Assembly: GCF_030734285.1 (NCBI RefSeq)
Contig: NZ_CP132295.1
Span: forward strand, 930,001 to 994,000
Direction of reading: 5' to 3'
DNA from: Natronococcus sp. AD-5
Lineage (GTDB): Archaea; Halobacteriota; Halobacteria; Halobacteriales; Natrialbaceae
Length of the DNA: 64,000 nt
Positions within the stretch are counted from its first letter, which is position 1. Every line of letters starts with the position of its first letter. Of this stretch, positions 55,022 through 62,716 are shown piece by piece. Below the pieces are notes generated by a model. It was not told the DNA's origin, ran no database searches, and was given only the letters and a program-made list of their open reading frames with translations. The translations under genes and the position numbers were made by a program.

Positions 55022-55027
55022 TAATCA

Positions 55028-55618
55028 GTGGTTGAATTGCCACTGTTTGCCGTATACAATCTCACAGTAGGCGCTGTCACGGGAATCGGGTTGTTGTATT
55101 TCCTCTTTTTCAGGCCGACTGTCGTTGACTACCACCGCTATTTGCTGTTAACGATCTCGGGAATACTGCTGTTTCTCGTCGGTGGTCCGATAGTGGAATT
55201 GCTGTTCCCGCCGGTAGTACATTGGGTGCACGGTGTCGCGTCGGTGCTCGTCGTGATCGGTCTGTACAGTCCGGTGAAAAGCGATTTGCGTCAGGAAGCC
55301 TGGGCCGGTCTTCTGCTCCAAGATCCCGCACAAGTTCGCCAGGTAGACGAGTGGATGCTTCCCGTTGATGATGCGATCCTCGGTCTCTTCCACTCGAAGG
55401 ATCTCGTTCTGACACCGGCCATCATCGCGTACAACATTGACTACAGTCGAGAGGAAGTGAACCGTCGATTAGTCGAATTGAAGTCTCGTGGATTTGTTAC
55501 GAAAGCTGAACGAGGGAAGTATCGTATCACGGGCCTCGGAAAACAGTACATAGAAGGAACGGTTCCTTGCGAAGGGTTTGGTTGTCTACGCTCTCTCTGG
55601 AGCCACCGTACCAATTAA
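55028..55618 (+). CDS. Membrane-anchored winged-helix (PhiH1-like) protein
   Basis: 196 residues from a GTG. Three to four helices fill residues 5-80. The cytoplasmic part has a winged helix: LVLTPAIIAYNIDYSREEVN, then RRLVELKSRGFVTKAERGKY and RITGLGKQYIEG, as in PhiH1 repressor-like regulators. A transcription factor tethered to the membrane could sense membrane or envelope state. Position next to the copper island suggests, but does not show, a stress role. Confidence 0.78.
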   Translation: MVELPLFAVYNLTVGAVTGIGLLYFLFFRPTVVDYHRYLLLTISGILLFLVGGPIVELLFPPVVHWVHGVASVLVVIGLYSPVKSDLRQEAWAGLLLQDPAQVRQVDEWMLPVDDAILGLFHSKDLVLTPAIIAYNIDYSREEVNRRLVELKSRGFVTKAERGKYRITGLGKQYIEGTVPCEGFGCLRSLWSHRTN

Positions 55619-55680
55619 CATACTCACCCAATCTTGAATATGGCCTCATTAGGTCGCACTTCTCTGTTACGGAAAACTGA

Positions 55681-55865
55681 TCACTCGCTGCACTGGGGTG
55701 CGGATATTTGACCAAGATAAAATGAAACCAATGACACGGCGATAAGGATCACCACATTAACACAGTATCTGTTGAGAGGGTACTAGTAAGGCCGAGAACG
55801 CCAAGTGCAAATAGAGTTACTCCAATCAGCATGGTCGCAAATTGGTGAAAACGTAGAGTAGGCAT
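55681..55865 (-). pseudogene. Small two-helix membrane protein, frameshifted
   Basis: It begins MPTLRFHQFATMLIGVTLFA, LGVLGLTSTLSTDTV, then meets a stop. Another frame carries a second helix, VVILIAVSLVSFYLGQISAP, to a stop at 55681-55683. One small deletion joins two transmembrane helices into a 60-residue protein. Moderate support only. Confidence 0.45.
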
Positions 55866-55911
55866 TGACTCGACTTAGGTCGTGTTGTTAATTGTCAGGA
55901 AGATAGTCTCG

Positions 55912-56895
55912 TCACTGTCGAAGTTTCTCACATTCTGATCGTTGATCATAGTCGGTCCAAAACTTTCTCGCTGGCGTCCATCCGATCGTTTCCTATGTTT
56001 TCAGGAACGTTAGATTTGAGAAAATGGGTGATCGCGTCTTGCCGAACTGGATAGGGCTCAACGAGGAAGGACACGCATGTGAGCGCTCGATAGGTAGCGC
56101 GTCACACTCCTCAAGATCCCGATCGTGAGGACAGTTATCGCCGTATACACACGGACGCGTATACTGATAAACGATCGTTCGGCCAAGCGTTAGACTCAAG
56201 CGATCGATTTCGTCGCAAACAGTGGCTTGTGTTCGTACTGATCGCGGACTCCGGGGTGGTTGACCGAGAGCCAGCATCCAAGACCTCACAAACTGAAGCG
56301 TTCAGTGCGACAAGTCGTTTACTCTTTCGCCCATTCTTGAGTGAGGAGCTTTCCTCAGGTCAGTGAACAAGAGTGAGATACTGTCGTCAACGTTGTAGTC
56401 GTCAGTATCCAGTCCCGTGGCTGCTCCGATGCGAAGTCCAGTATGCCAGAGAACCTTCATCAGCGCATGCTCCAAGCGCGTATAACGATATTGATCGAGA
56501 AAGTTCAATATCTGATGGGCACGATCTGGATTCAGCAACTCGGATCGAGTATCAGCTTCAGTTGTCGTCGGAAGAATGATCTTTTCGTCGAGTCCTGGCT
56601 CTACCGCATCGATCATCGCACAGAAGCGGAGGAACATTCTCTGGGTTGCTAACTGCCCCTTCATGCTGGCTGTTGCGAGCCCATCTTCGTTTCTGCGCTT
56701 CACTCGGAATCGGTGGATGTCTCGCCCGGAGAACTCGTCGAGATTGTCGATTCCGTCTTGTCCGCACCACAGCACGAACTGCTTGAGACGATATCGGTGA
56801 GACTGGATCGTTGCGTCTGCGAGTTCGTGACGCCGTTCGTCGAGGTACATCTGCATCGCCTCCGCTGGTTCGAGTGGTTCGAGGTTGTCTGCCAT
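55912..56895 (-). pseudogene. Tyrosine recombinase (integrase) relic
   Basis: The N-terminal 175 residues are intact: core-binding domain (TIQSHRYRLKQFVLWCGQDG) and start of the catalytic domain with the first Arg (LWHTGLRIGAATGLDTDDYN). After DLRKAPHSRMGERVN the frame is lost. Further pieces lie downstream in shifting frames: DQYEHKPLFATKS, RPCVYGDNCPHDRDLEECDA, SPYPVRQDAITHFLKSNVPE, and YDQRSECEKLRQ with the catalytic Tyr. Stop near 55912. It once integrated a haloarchaeal plasmid or virus; now inactive. It marks an old element border. Confidence 0.82.
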
Positions 56896-56931
56896 GGTCT
56901 CTCATTAAAGGCAAAGACAAGAGATCTCTAA

Positions 56932-57286
56932 ACGCAACTCTTGGCGCTTCTCGCGCACACTAACAGCTGGATGAGACCCCGGAACATTTTGGACGTTCCC
57001 TGTCAGACTTTGTCCTGCTTTCCGACACGCACATAAGGAATTAAAATTCGTGATAACCGCAGGGCTTGGATATACTCAGGCGTACACAACAAAGTTAATT
57101 TGTCAGGCTTCATCCATAGCCTCTCTGTCTGTTTGGAGGGAGATCCGACGGCTCAGTCGGTGCGTATGGATGAATTATCAATAAATTATAAGAATTTATG
57201 CCGGGAATTGCTCCTCAATGCTCACCGACATCTCGAGTGGCTGTGAGATCGCCAGTCAACTGACCAATTCGTGTATCGACATCTTT
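56932..57286. other. Intergenic stretch without recognisable gene
   Basis: About 355 bp between the integrase relic and leader copy 12. AT-rich near 57170-57200. The minus strand near 57235-57285 holds a short decayed frame after leader copy 12 (MSIHELVS then stop). No attachment site can be identified by eye. Confidence 0.45.
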
Positions 57287-57330
57287 CAAACCCCTCTACC
57301 CCTCTGAGGGGGTCGAACAACACCACCGAA
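57284..57330 (-). promoter_or_regulatory. Repeated leader, copy 12, before a decayed gene
   Basis: Minus strand: CATTCGGTGGTGTTGTTCG, then ACCCCCTCAGAGGGGTAGAG, GGGTTTGAAAG and ATG. The frame stops after eight codons (MSIHELVS), so the downstream gene is gone while the leader is near-perfect. Confidence 0.9.
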
Positions 57331-57388
57331 TGGATGCGTTGTCGTGCCATTCTCGTCTGCCGAACTGCCGTGAGCCGTATTGCCAGGT

Positions 57389-57616
57389 TCACCCACAGTC
57401 CGAGCAGACGAGATCGACGTCCCGATTCATGGCTCTCTCGCAAGCCACAGTCAGGACCAGACTGTATCTCCCGCAGTTGTCACAACTCGTCCTAGAGCGG
57501 GCTGCAAGAGCCGGCAGTTCGCCGTGAGAATCGTGATCGGGTTTCTGGATTAGTGGATCGTCTCTGGTTTTGAACTCAACAACAATCACCTCCTGCTCGC
57601 TGTCTGGCACCGTCAA
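57389..57616 (-). CDS. Zinc-finger micro-protein, 75 residues
   Basis: Start TTG (TVPDSEQEVIVVEFKTRD) right after leader copy 13; a GTG two codons later is possible. The C-terminal half is a CxxC..CxxC ribbon: TSCDNCGRYSLVLTVACERA and VDLVCSDCG. It is an intact paralogue of the frameshifted gene at 32664-32884, and both carry the leader. Confidence 0.72.
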   Translation of the reverse strand: MTVPDSEQEVIVVEFKTRDDPLIQKPDHDSHGELPALAARSRTSCDNCGRYSLVLTVACERAMNRDVDLVCSDCG

Positions 57617-57658
57617 CTCTATTCCTCTACCCCTCTGAGGGGAACGAACAACGCCACG
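57617..57658 (-). promoter_or_regulatory. Repeated leader, copy 13
   Basis: Minus strand: GACCGTGGCGTTGTTCGTT, then CCCCTCAGAGGGGTAGAGGA, ATAGAG and the TTG start at 57616. The CCCCTC/GAGGGG palindrome is perfect. Confidence 0.9.
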
Positions 57659-57921
57659 GTCGCGTCGAACTGAGCAGTCACTCGAGTGGTCTCGTCTCTG
57701 CCTTCTCTGTTGCTGTGGGTGTGGCCCGACTGGACGGCTCTATGATGCTCTCCGAGCCGTGCCAGCGGTGGCGCGCGATGAATGCGCGTTACTGCGCGCA
57801 GAACGTGCGAGGGACGAGCGACGCGACCGCAGGGAGCGAAGCGAGGAGGCTGGGGAGGACGCGAGCGAAGCGAGCGTGTGGTCGGACACACAAAAAGAGG
57901 AGGACTACACTACTCCTGGGC

Positions 57922-58867
57922 TTACCACCGCCCGCGTTCGGGGAACTCGAGGCGGCTCCAGCCGGTCACGGCCAGGTTGCATCGCTCGTTGTGCCAGTTC
58001 TTCGCCGCGTTCCTGATCCGCACTGTCTCTCCCTCGCTCACTGTTGTCTGGTAGGATCTCCCAGATCGTGAACTTCATCTTCTCGGTCTCATCCGCGATC
58101 AGTCCCACTTGGCTGATCGACGACTTCGAGGGCTCCCACAATTTGATGATCTCGCCTTCCACGTCTACCTCGCCTGCCTCCACCTCCGGCACGTCTGCAA
58201 TGTCTACGATCGTTCCCGACTCGGCCTTCACTTCGTCCATCTCCTCGAGGGTTGCGTCGATCATCGACTGTCCGTCCGTCACCTTCTCCGCCAGTCCACG
58301 GCTCACTGCCGCCCGGCTTGGGCCCCCACGAACCGTCTCCGTGATTCGCACCGATTGTTTGTTGACCTCCGCCAACTGCTCTTGTTCCAGCTCGGAACGG
58401 GGATCCATCCGTTCGACCCGCCGCTCTCGGCGCTGCTCGACCACGACCTCTCGCGTCTGCTTTTCTCGTCCCTCCTGCGTTCCGAACGTCGCCTTTGCGC
58501 TGATCAACTCGAGTTCTTTTTCTCGAGCCCGAATCCGCTCTTCCTGTGCCAGTGGCAGGTGTCTGAACTCATTTTCTTCCCGACCAACCACCGTCTCCGG
58601 GTGGTTCGTCTCGACTTTCGTGTGTGTCTCCTGCTCGACACTGGGCCGAAACTCCGGCGTCTCGTCCACGATGTCTTCCTCGAACGGATCTTCCACCTCG
58701 ACGACCACGTCCGTTTTCTCCGCAGCCGCCTCTTGGTTGACACTCGATTCATCCGAAGTTTTATGATCTCGGAAGTTCGTAAAACTCATTGCCTTAACTC
58801 CGAAGGCGCTTTCCAACGCGTCTTCACTCCAACCCTTCTGAATCTCGACTGTGATCGTCTTCTGCAA
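57922..58867 (-). pseudogene. RPA-like single-strand DNA-binding (OB-fold) protein, frameshifted at the 3' end
   Basis: It starts MQKTITVEIQKGWSEDALES. A long helical region (residues 30-215) leads to an OB-fold: GTIVDIADVPEVEAGEVDVE, then GEIIKLWEPSKSSISQVGLI and EKMKFTIWE. The family end, TTVSEGETVRIRNAAKNWHN and CNLAVTGWSRLEFPERGRW, lies in another frame beginning near 58055, with a stop at 57922-57924. The span fits a one-base insertion or two-base loss. Haloarchaeal plasmids often carry such RPA-like proteins for replication or repair. Confidence 0.8.
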
Positions 58868-59924
58868 CCGCTCTCGCTCGCGCCTTCAGGTCTCCTGAGG
58901 CGCGAGTGGAGCGGGACACTACCTTCAATCATCCAGCACCGCGCGCCGGGAGCGACCGGAGCGAGCGGCCAGCGGAGTAAGCCCGCTCGTGTCCGGCCCG
59001 GACTGCAGGCCCGTGTCCAGTGCGACTGTCGAGAGCACGGCGAGCCGCATCGTGGCTCGCCGCGCGCATCGGCACTAAGCACTGGAACGCGAAAGCCTGC
59101 GAGGGGCGCAACCGACGGGCTTACCCGCTAGCGTCGAGGCACACGCCCGGAACGGGCGCTCGCGGTACGGAGAGCGCCCGCACGCCCGGAATGGTCAGTC
59201 GCGAGCGACGCGGAGGGAGCGGAGGCGAGTGGGGCGTGCCGTCTCGTTCACACCAGTCAAGGAACGGTCAAAGCACCCCCGCCTTCAGCTCTCCTGGCGG
59301 ACTTCGAAAGGGCGAGGACGTCTCGGTCGTCCCTCGCCGATGCAAGCACCGTAACGACCGAGCGCTGCGAGAGAGTGAGGCGCACAGCGAGGCGCGGGAT
59401 GCCGAGCGGCCGAGGGCTTTCGGGGGTAACGTACTCCTCTCCCCCTCTCTTCTCGAGCCATCTCCTCGACGACGTCGTCTCCCTCACAACCACTGTTCTG
59501 TCTCCACCCCTCCGCTACGATCTTCCCTCACCCACCCCTGTCCTTTTCGCCTTTTTCTCCTCGAGCGTCACCTCCACGCCAACCCCGCTCTGCCCTACGT
59601 AGTCCGAAACGCTCACACGCCTGTCTGCACTCACGCAACATCGTCTCTTCAAGCGTACCAGTGTACACCTTCCTGCGTGTTCTGCCTTCCCGCACGTTCT
59701 CTCTTACTCGAGTGTTCCGTTCACCACCGATATCGAACCTGTCGATCGGCCACGTCGCATCCCCGTCAGACCGGCTCCAATTGTCTAACACTCGGACTGC
59801 CGTCGAGGCGGTCTCCGTCTCGATCGAGACACATGAGTACCGGCCGGTCCAGCTGTCCAATACTCGGTCTTCCCTCGAGAAGCAAGACCAACGGACCAAG
59901 AAGGACTAACCTTACCAGTAGCTG
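58868..59924. other. GC-rich stretch without confident gene
   Basis: About 1 kb with many short repeats (gagcg, ggagcg, cgcccgg) at 58900-59250 and a long pyrimidine-rich plus strand at 59420-59600. A minus-strand frame at 59528-59899 (123 codons, Arg/Glu-rich) includes two related units, about 59765-59800 and 59846-59880, reading LDNWS and LDSWTG. It could be the relic of a gene or a repeat array; I do not assign a product. Confidence 0.4.
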
Positions 59925-59975
59925 GTAGTACGGTTTCTTTATTCAGAATCCCGTGTGGAACCCGTGTTACGTGTA
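59925..59975 (+). repeat. Dispersed element end, copy 1
   Basis: gtagtacggtttctttattc, followed by agaatcccgtgtggaacccg and tgttacgtgtag. The same end occurs at 63734 (direct) and 63825 (inverted), so it is probably the terminal repeat of a haloarchaeal insertion element. Confidence 0.65.
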
Positions 59976-60253
59976 GGTCAAGCAGGTAACAGAGAGACGA
60001 TCAATCTCGACGATAGCTGTCAAAAACCGCCTGCTGAATATAGAGCGAAAATCCAGCACGGCGACGAGTGCAGACGGAGACAACGTGGACTGGTAGATAC
60101 AGATGGACCAGCAACGAGAAGGATTCTGCTTCCTCTAATACCTACTAAGAACAACGTTTTGGGACTATTCGTTTATTTTTCGAGTGGAAGACGCGCCTTG
60201 ACTCGCTTTTTTCGAGAGTACTATCCCATGCCCAATAATCGCGTAGGGCTAAT

Positions 60254-60679
60254 CTATCGGATAACCAAGACGATCCCAATAACTGTGAACGCTATCCCAG
60301 CAAATCTCGTTATCGTAACTTCGTCTCCGAGGATGACCATACCGATGAGAGCCGCGACGACGAAGTACATCGCACCGAGAGTAGAGATGACGGTTGTTGA
60401 CCCCCCGGAAAGACCGATGTACATCGAAATCAGGCCTATTCCGGTGAACAATCCGGCCGTGCCAGCGAGCAGTCCTCCTCTCGCAGTAATGGCAAGCGAT
60501 GCGTCTGAAACGAGGATGTATCCGAGTGCAAGGGGTCCTGCAACAAGATAGGTGATTGCAGCGGCCGTCCTCGGGTCGATAGACTCCGATGCAGCGTTGC
60601 CCAAGACTACCCAAATTCCCCAAGCAACCATTGTAATCGAACCAAAGAACACAGCCGAATCTATCTCAGGGAAACCCAT
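60254..60679 (-). CDS. EamA/DMT-family small transporter
   Basis: 141 residues with five helices, a single EamA unit: FFGSITMVAWGIWVVLGNAA at the start and IGMVILGDEVTITRFAGIAF at the end, the latter being the typical LGE/D..T..xxGxxxI motif. Single-unit members are thought to work as dimers. Substrate unknown. It reaches nearly from stop to stop; 60119-60253 is non-coding. Confidence 0.85.
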   Translation of the reverse strand: MGFPEIDSAVFFGSITMVAWGIWVVLGNAASESIDPRTAAAITYLVAGPLALGYILVSDASLAITARGGLLAGTAGLFTGIGLISMYIGLSGGSTTVISTLGAMYFVVAALIGMVILGDEVTITRFAGIAFTVIGIVLVIR

Positions 60680-61199
60680 TATCGTGATTCAACGTAACGG
60701 TTGAATAGCGACGCCCAGAGACGCTCGAAGCGACTGGTATCGAACGGTGGGGTGACCCAGGCGGGGAGGTGGAATTTTGGTTCAGTGTCGCTGCCTCGGT
60801 CATCGGCATGGTATCTCTGTGCCATACATACTGCATACCGACCGTTCCCGCATTGGTCTCTCTCTTAATCGAATAATCCATTTATATCGGGTCTAGGAGA
60901 TTCCATGCATTCCTGACCGCTTTCGCAGGTTGCTCGGTGGATGCAGTGAGGACGACGAGGGCAAGCAAAAAGGATGATTATCGCCCAGAGAACTCCACGA
61001 GAGATTTTCGATGCGCGTTCATCCTCGTTCTGAGTAGTGTACCACCAACTCTGCCGGACCGCTCTCTTATCTTGTCCCCCAGCAGCCTCCGTTTCACTGG
61101 CCCATAGAACAGCACCCGACTGCTGAACGCAGACTCTGTCTGTAGCGTTTCGCTGACTCCGATTCAGAACGTACCGCCAATGCTTTTTATATCCTCTGA
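60680..61199. other. Stretch without recognisable gene
   Basis: About 520 bp between EamA and the IS110 element. One minus-strand frame has a short hydrophobic patch (GVLWAIIILFACPRRPHCIH) but no other coding sign. Confidence 0.45.
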
Positions 61200-61331
61200 A
61201 GCTATGGGAGCCTGCTAAGCCTCGATGCGTGGTCAAGGAGCCGGGGTGGCAAAGGCCGATGCTGAATATGCACGTTCCAGTGCGTCCCTCTGATTGGCCC
61301 GAGCGCCAAGGAAGCAGCTTCGTGGGCCTGA

Positions 61332-61358
61332 GCCCGGCTGCCGAATCGGCAGCCGGGC
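61332..61358 (+). ncRNA. Candidate bridge-RNA hairpin in IS110 5' end
   Basis: GCCCGGCTGCCGA (61332-61344) and TCGGCAGCCGGGC (61346-61358) are perfect inverted repeats with one base between. In the IS110 group the non-coding DNA 5' of the transposase encodes a bridge (seeker) RNA that guides target choice; this is the only strong structure there. Exact RNA ends unknown. Confidence 0.5.
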
Positions 61359-61413
61359 GGCGAGCCCAAATAGGTGTAGCTCCCTTCCACGCGCGTTCAC
61401 TCCAGAGACACCC

Positions 61414-62418
61414 ATGTATACCTTCGGAATCGACGTTCACAAGAGCGAATCGCAAGTCGCTGTCTTGGACGACGATGGAAAGATCGTCGAAGAGGTTCGC
61501 GTCACAAACGCGAACCTCGACGATCTTGCCGGACGATACGCCGGATCGAACGCAGCGATCGAAGCCACCAGCAACTACTACACGATCTACGACACCTTAG
61601 ACGAGCATCTTGACGTCACTGTTGCTGATCCTCGCCAAACCAAGGCGATCGGCATTGCTGAAGTGAAAAACGACCGGTTGGACGCGAAGCTGCTCGCGCA
61701 GCTTCGCCGAGCCGAGATGATCGCTGAGAGCTACGTTCCACCACAAGAGATCCGTGAGCGCCGCGCACTCGTGCGCGGCCGGAAGAAGTTGGTCGAGAAA
61801 CGGACGGATTTCAAAAACGAGGTCCACGCTGTCCTCGACCAGCATGGAATCTCGTACGACTGGGATCCGTTCAGTGCGGACGGGCGAGAGTTCCTCGCCG
61901 GCGAGGAACTCTCGCTTGGTGATGTCGCACGGACGTCACTTGAGTCGTATCTGGCCGTGATCGATGAGCTCACCGCCCAGATCACGCGGCTCGAACGGGT
62001 GATCGAAGAGCTCGCTGCGTCTCTTCAAGAGACGCAGCTGCTCATGACGATTCCTGGTGTCAGTTTCTTCTCAGGATTACTGATCACGGCCGAATTAGGC
62101 GAGATCGATCGGTTCGACGAAGATAAACAGGTAGTGAGCTACGCAGGGTTGGATCCGACCGTCCGCGAGTCAGCTGACTCGCGGACGGAAGGAAGCATCT
62201 CGAAACGTGGGAACAGCCGGTTGCGATGGATCCTTGTCCAATGTGCGAACGTCGCTGTTCACACGTGTAAGGACGAGTACCTCAGCCGGTTCTACCAACG
62301 ACTGAGACGAAGAAAGAATCACAAGAAAGCGATCGTCGCAACGGCGCGGAAACTGCTGGTCTCGATCTATCATATGTTGACCAGAAAAGAGGTCTACGAT
62401 CCACCAGGTGTGAGCTGA
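61414..62418 (+). CDS. IS110-family transposase (DEDD recombinase)
   Basis: 334 residues from MYTFGIDVHKSESQVAVLDD. Asp7 and the later acidic residues (GSNAAIEATSNYYTIY; KNDRLDAKLLAQLRR) form the RuvC-like DEDD site. The C-terminal domain holds TIPGVSFFSGLLITAELGEI, SYAGLDPTVRESADSR and the serine region KRGNSRLRWILVQCA typical of IS110. It looks complete and may be active. A 30-bp palindrome interrupts the usual spacing in the C-terminal domain. Confidence 0.93.
   Translation: MYTFGIDVHKSESQVAVLDDDGKIVEEVRVTNANLDDLAGRYAGSNAAIEATSNYYTIYDTLDEHLDVTVADPRQTKAIGIAEVKNDRLDAKLLAQLRRAEMIAESYVPPQEIRERRALVRGRKKLVEKRTDFKNEVHAVLDQHGISYDWDPFSADGREFLAGEELSLGDVARTSLESYLAVIDELTAQITRLERVIEELAASLQETQLLMTIPGVSFFSGLLITAELGEIDRFDEDKQVVSYAGLDPTVRESADSRTEGSISKRGNSRLRWILVQCANVAVHTCKDEYLSRFYQRLRRRKNHKKAIVATARKLLVSIYHMLTRKEVYDPPGVS
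62159..62188. repeat. Perfect 30-bp palindrome inside the transposase gene
   Basis: CCGTCCGCGAGTCAG is followed directly by its reverse complement CTGACTCGCGGACGG. It encodes TVRESADSRTE of the transposase. Perfect palindromes of this length are rare in coding DNA. Confidence 0.95.
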
Positions 62419-62461
62419 GGTCCGCCAGTCCGGCGGACCTCAGTATGCGGCTATAGGCCGC
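62415..62461 (+). terminator. Tandem hairpins overlapping the transposase stop codon
   Basis: CTGAGGTCCGCC (62415-62426) pairs with GGCGGACCTCAG (62432-62443), loop of 5 nt; the stop TGA is inside the 5' arm. GCGGC/GCCGC follows at 62447-62461. They may end transcription or mark the right end of the element. Confidence 0.7.
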
Positions 62462-62716
62462 AACAGCGACCGCTACCGCAACAAGAATCCTCCCGCCTGA
62501 TCGATAGGTAGAACACAGATACACGTAACGTAAGCCGATTCGTACGTATCAGCTGACCGAGTCCAGCGAAGTTATCCCAAAAGATTATTCTCGCAAACGT
62601 GGTTTGGTTAGGTAGCAGCCTCCCATAGGTGTATTCAGCAAATCGGTTCTGATAGTTGCTAAGGACTTCACCAGGTGTACATATTCATATATTAAAGATA
62701 CCTACCCTATAGAACA

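Larger units (their letters stand above)
61200..62470 (+). mobile_element. IS110-family insertion sequence
   Basis: The transposase gene (61414-62418) is intact. A 5' non-coding end of about 200 bp with a strong hairpin (61332-61358) precedes it and two hairpins follow it (62415-62443, 62447-62461). IS110 elements lack classical inverted repeats, so the outer borders given are approximate. Confidence 0.75.

Noticed and set aside
57715-58071. Plus-strand frames antisense to the RPA-like gene end
   Set aside because: Arg-rich shadow frames caused by the GAGCG-type repeats.
60865-61455. Minus-strand frame of 196 codons across the IS110 5' end
   Set aside because: It runs through the hairpin region of the insertion sequence and lacks coding character.
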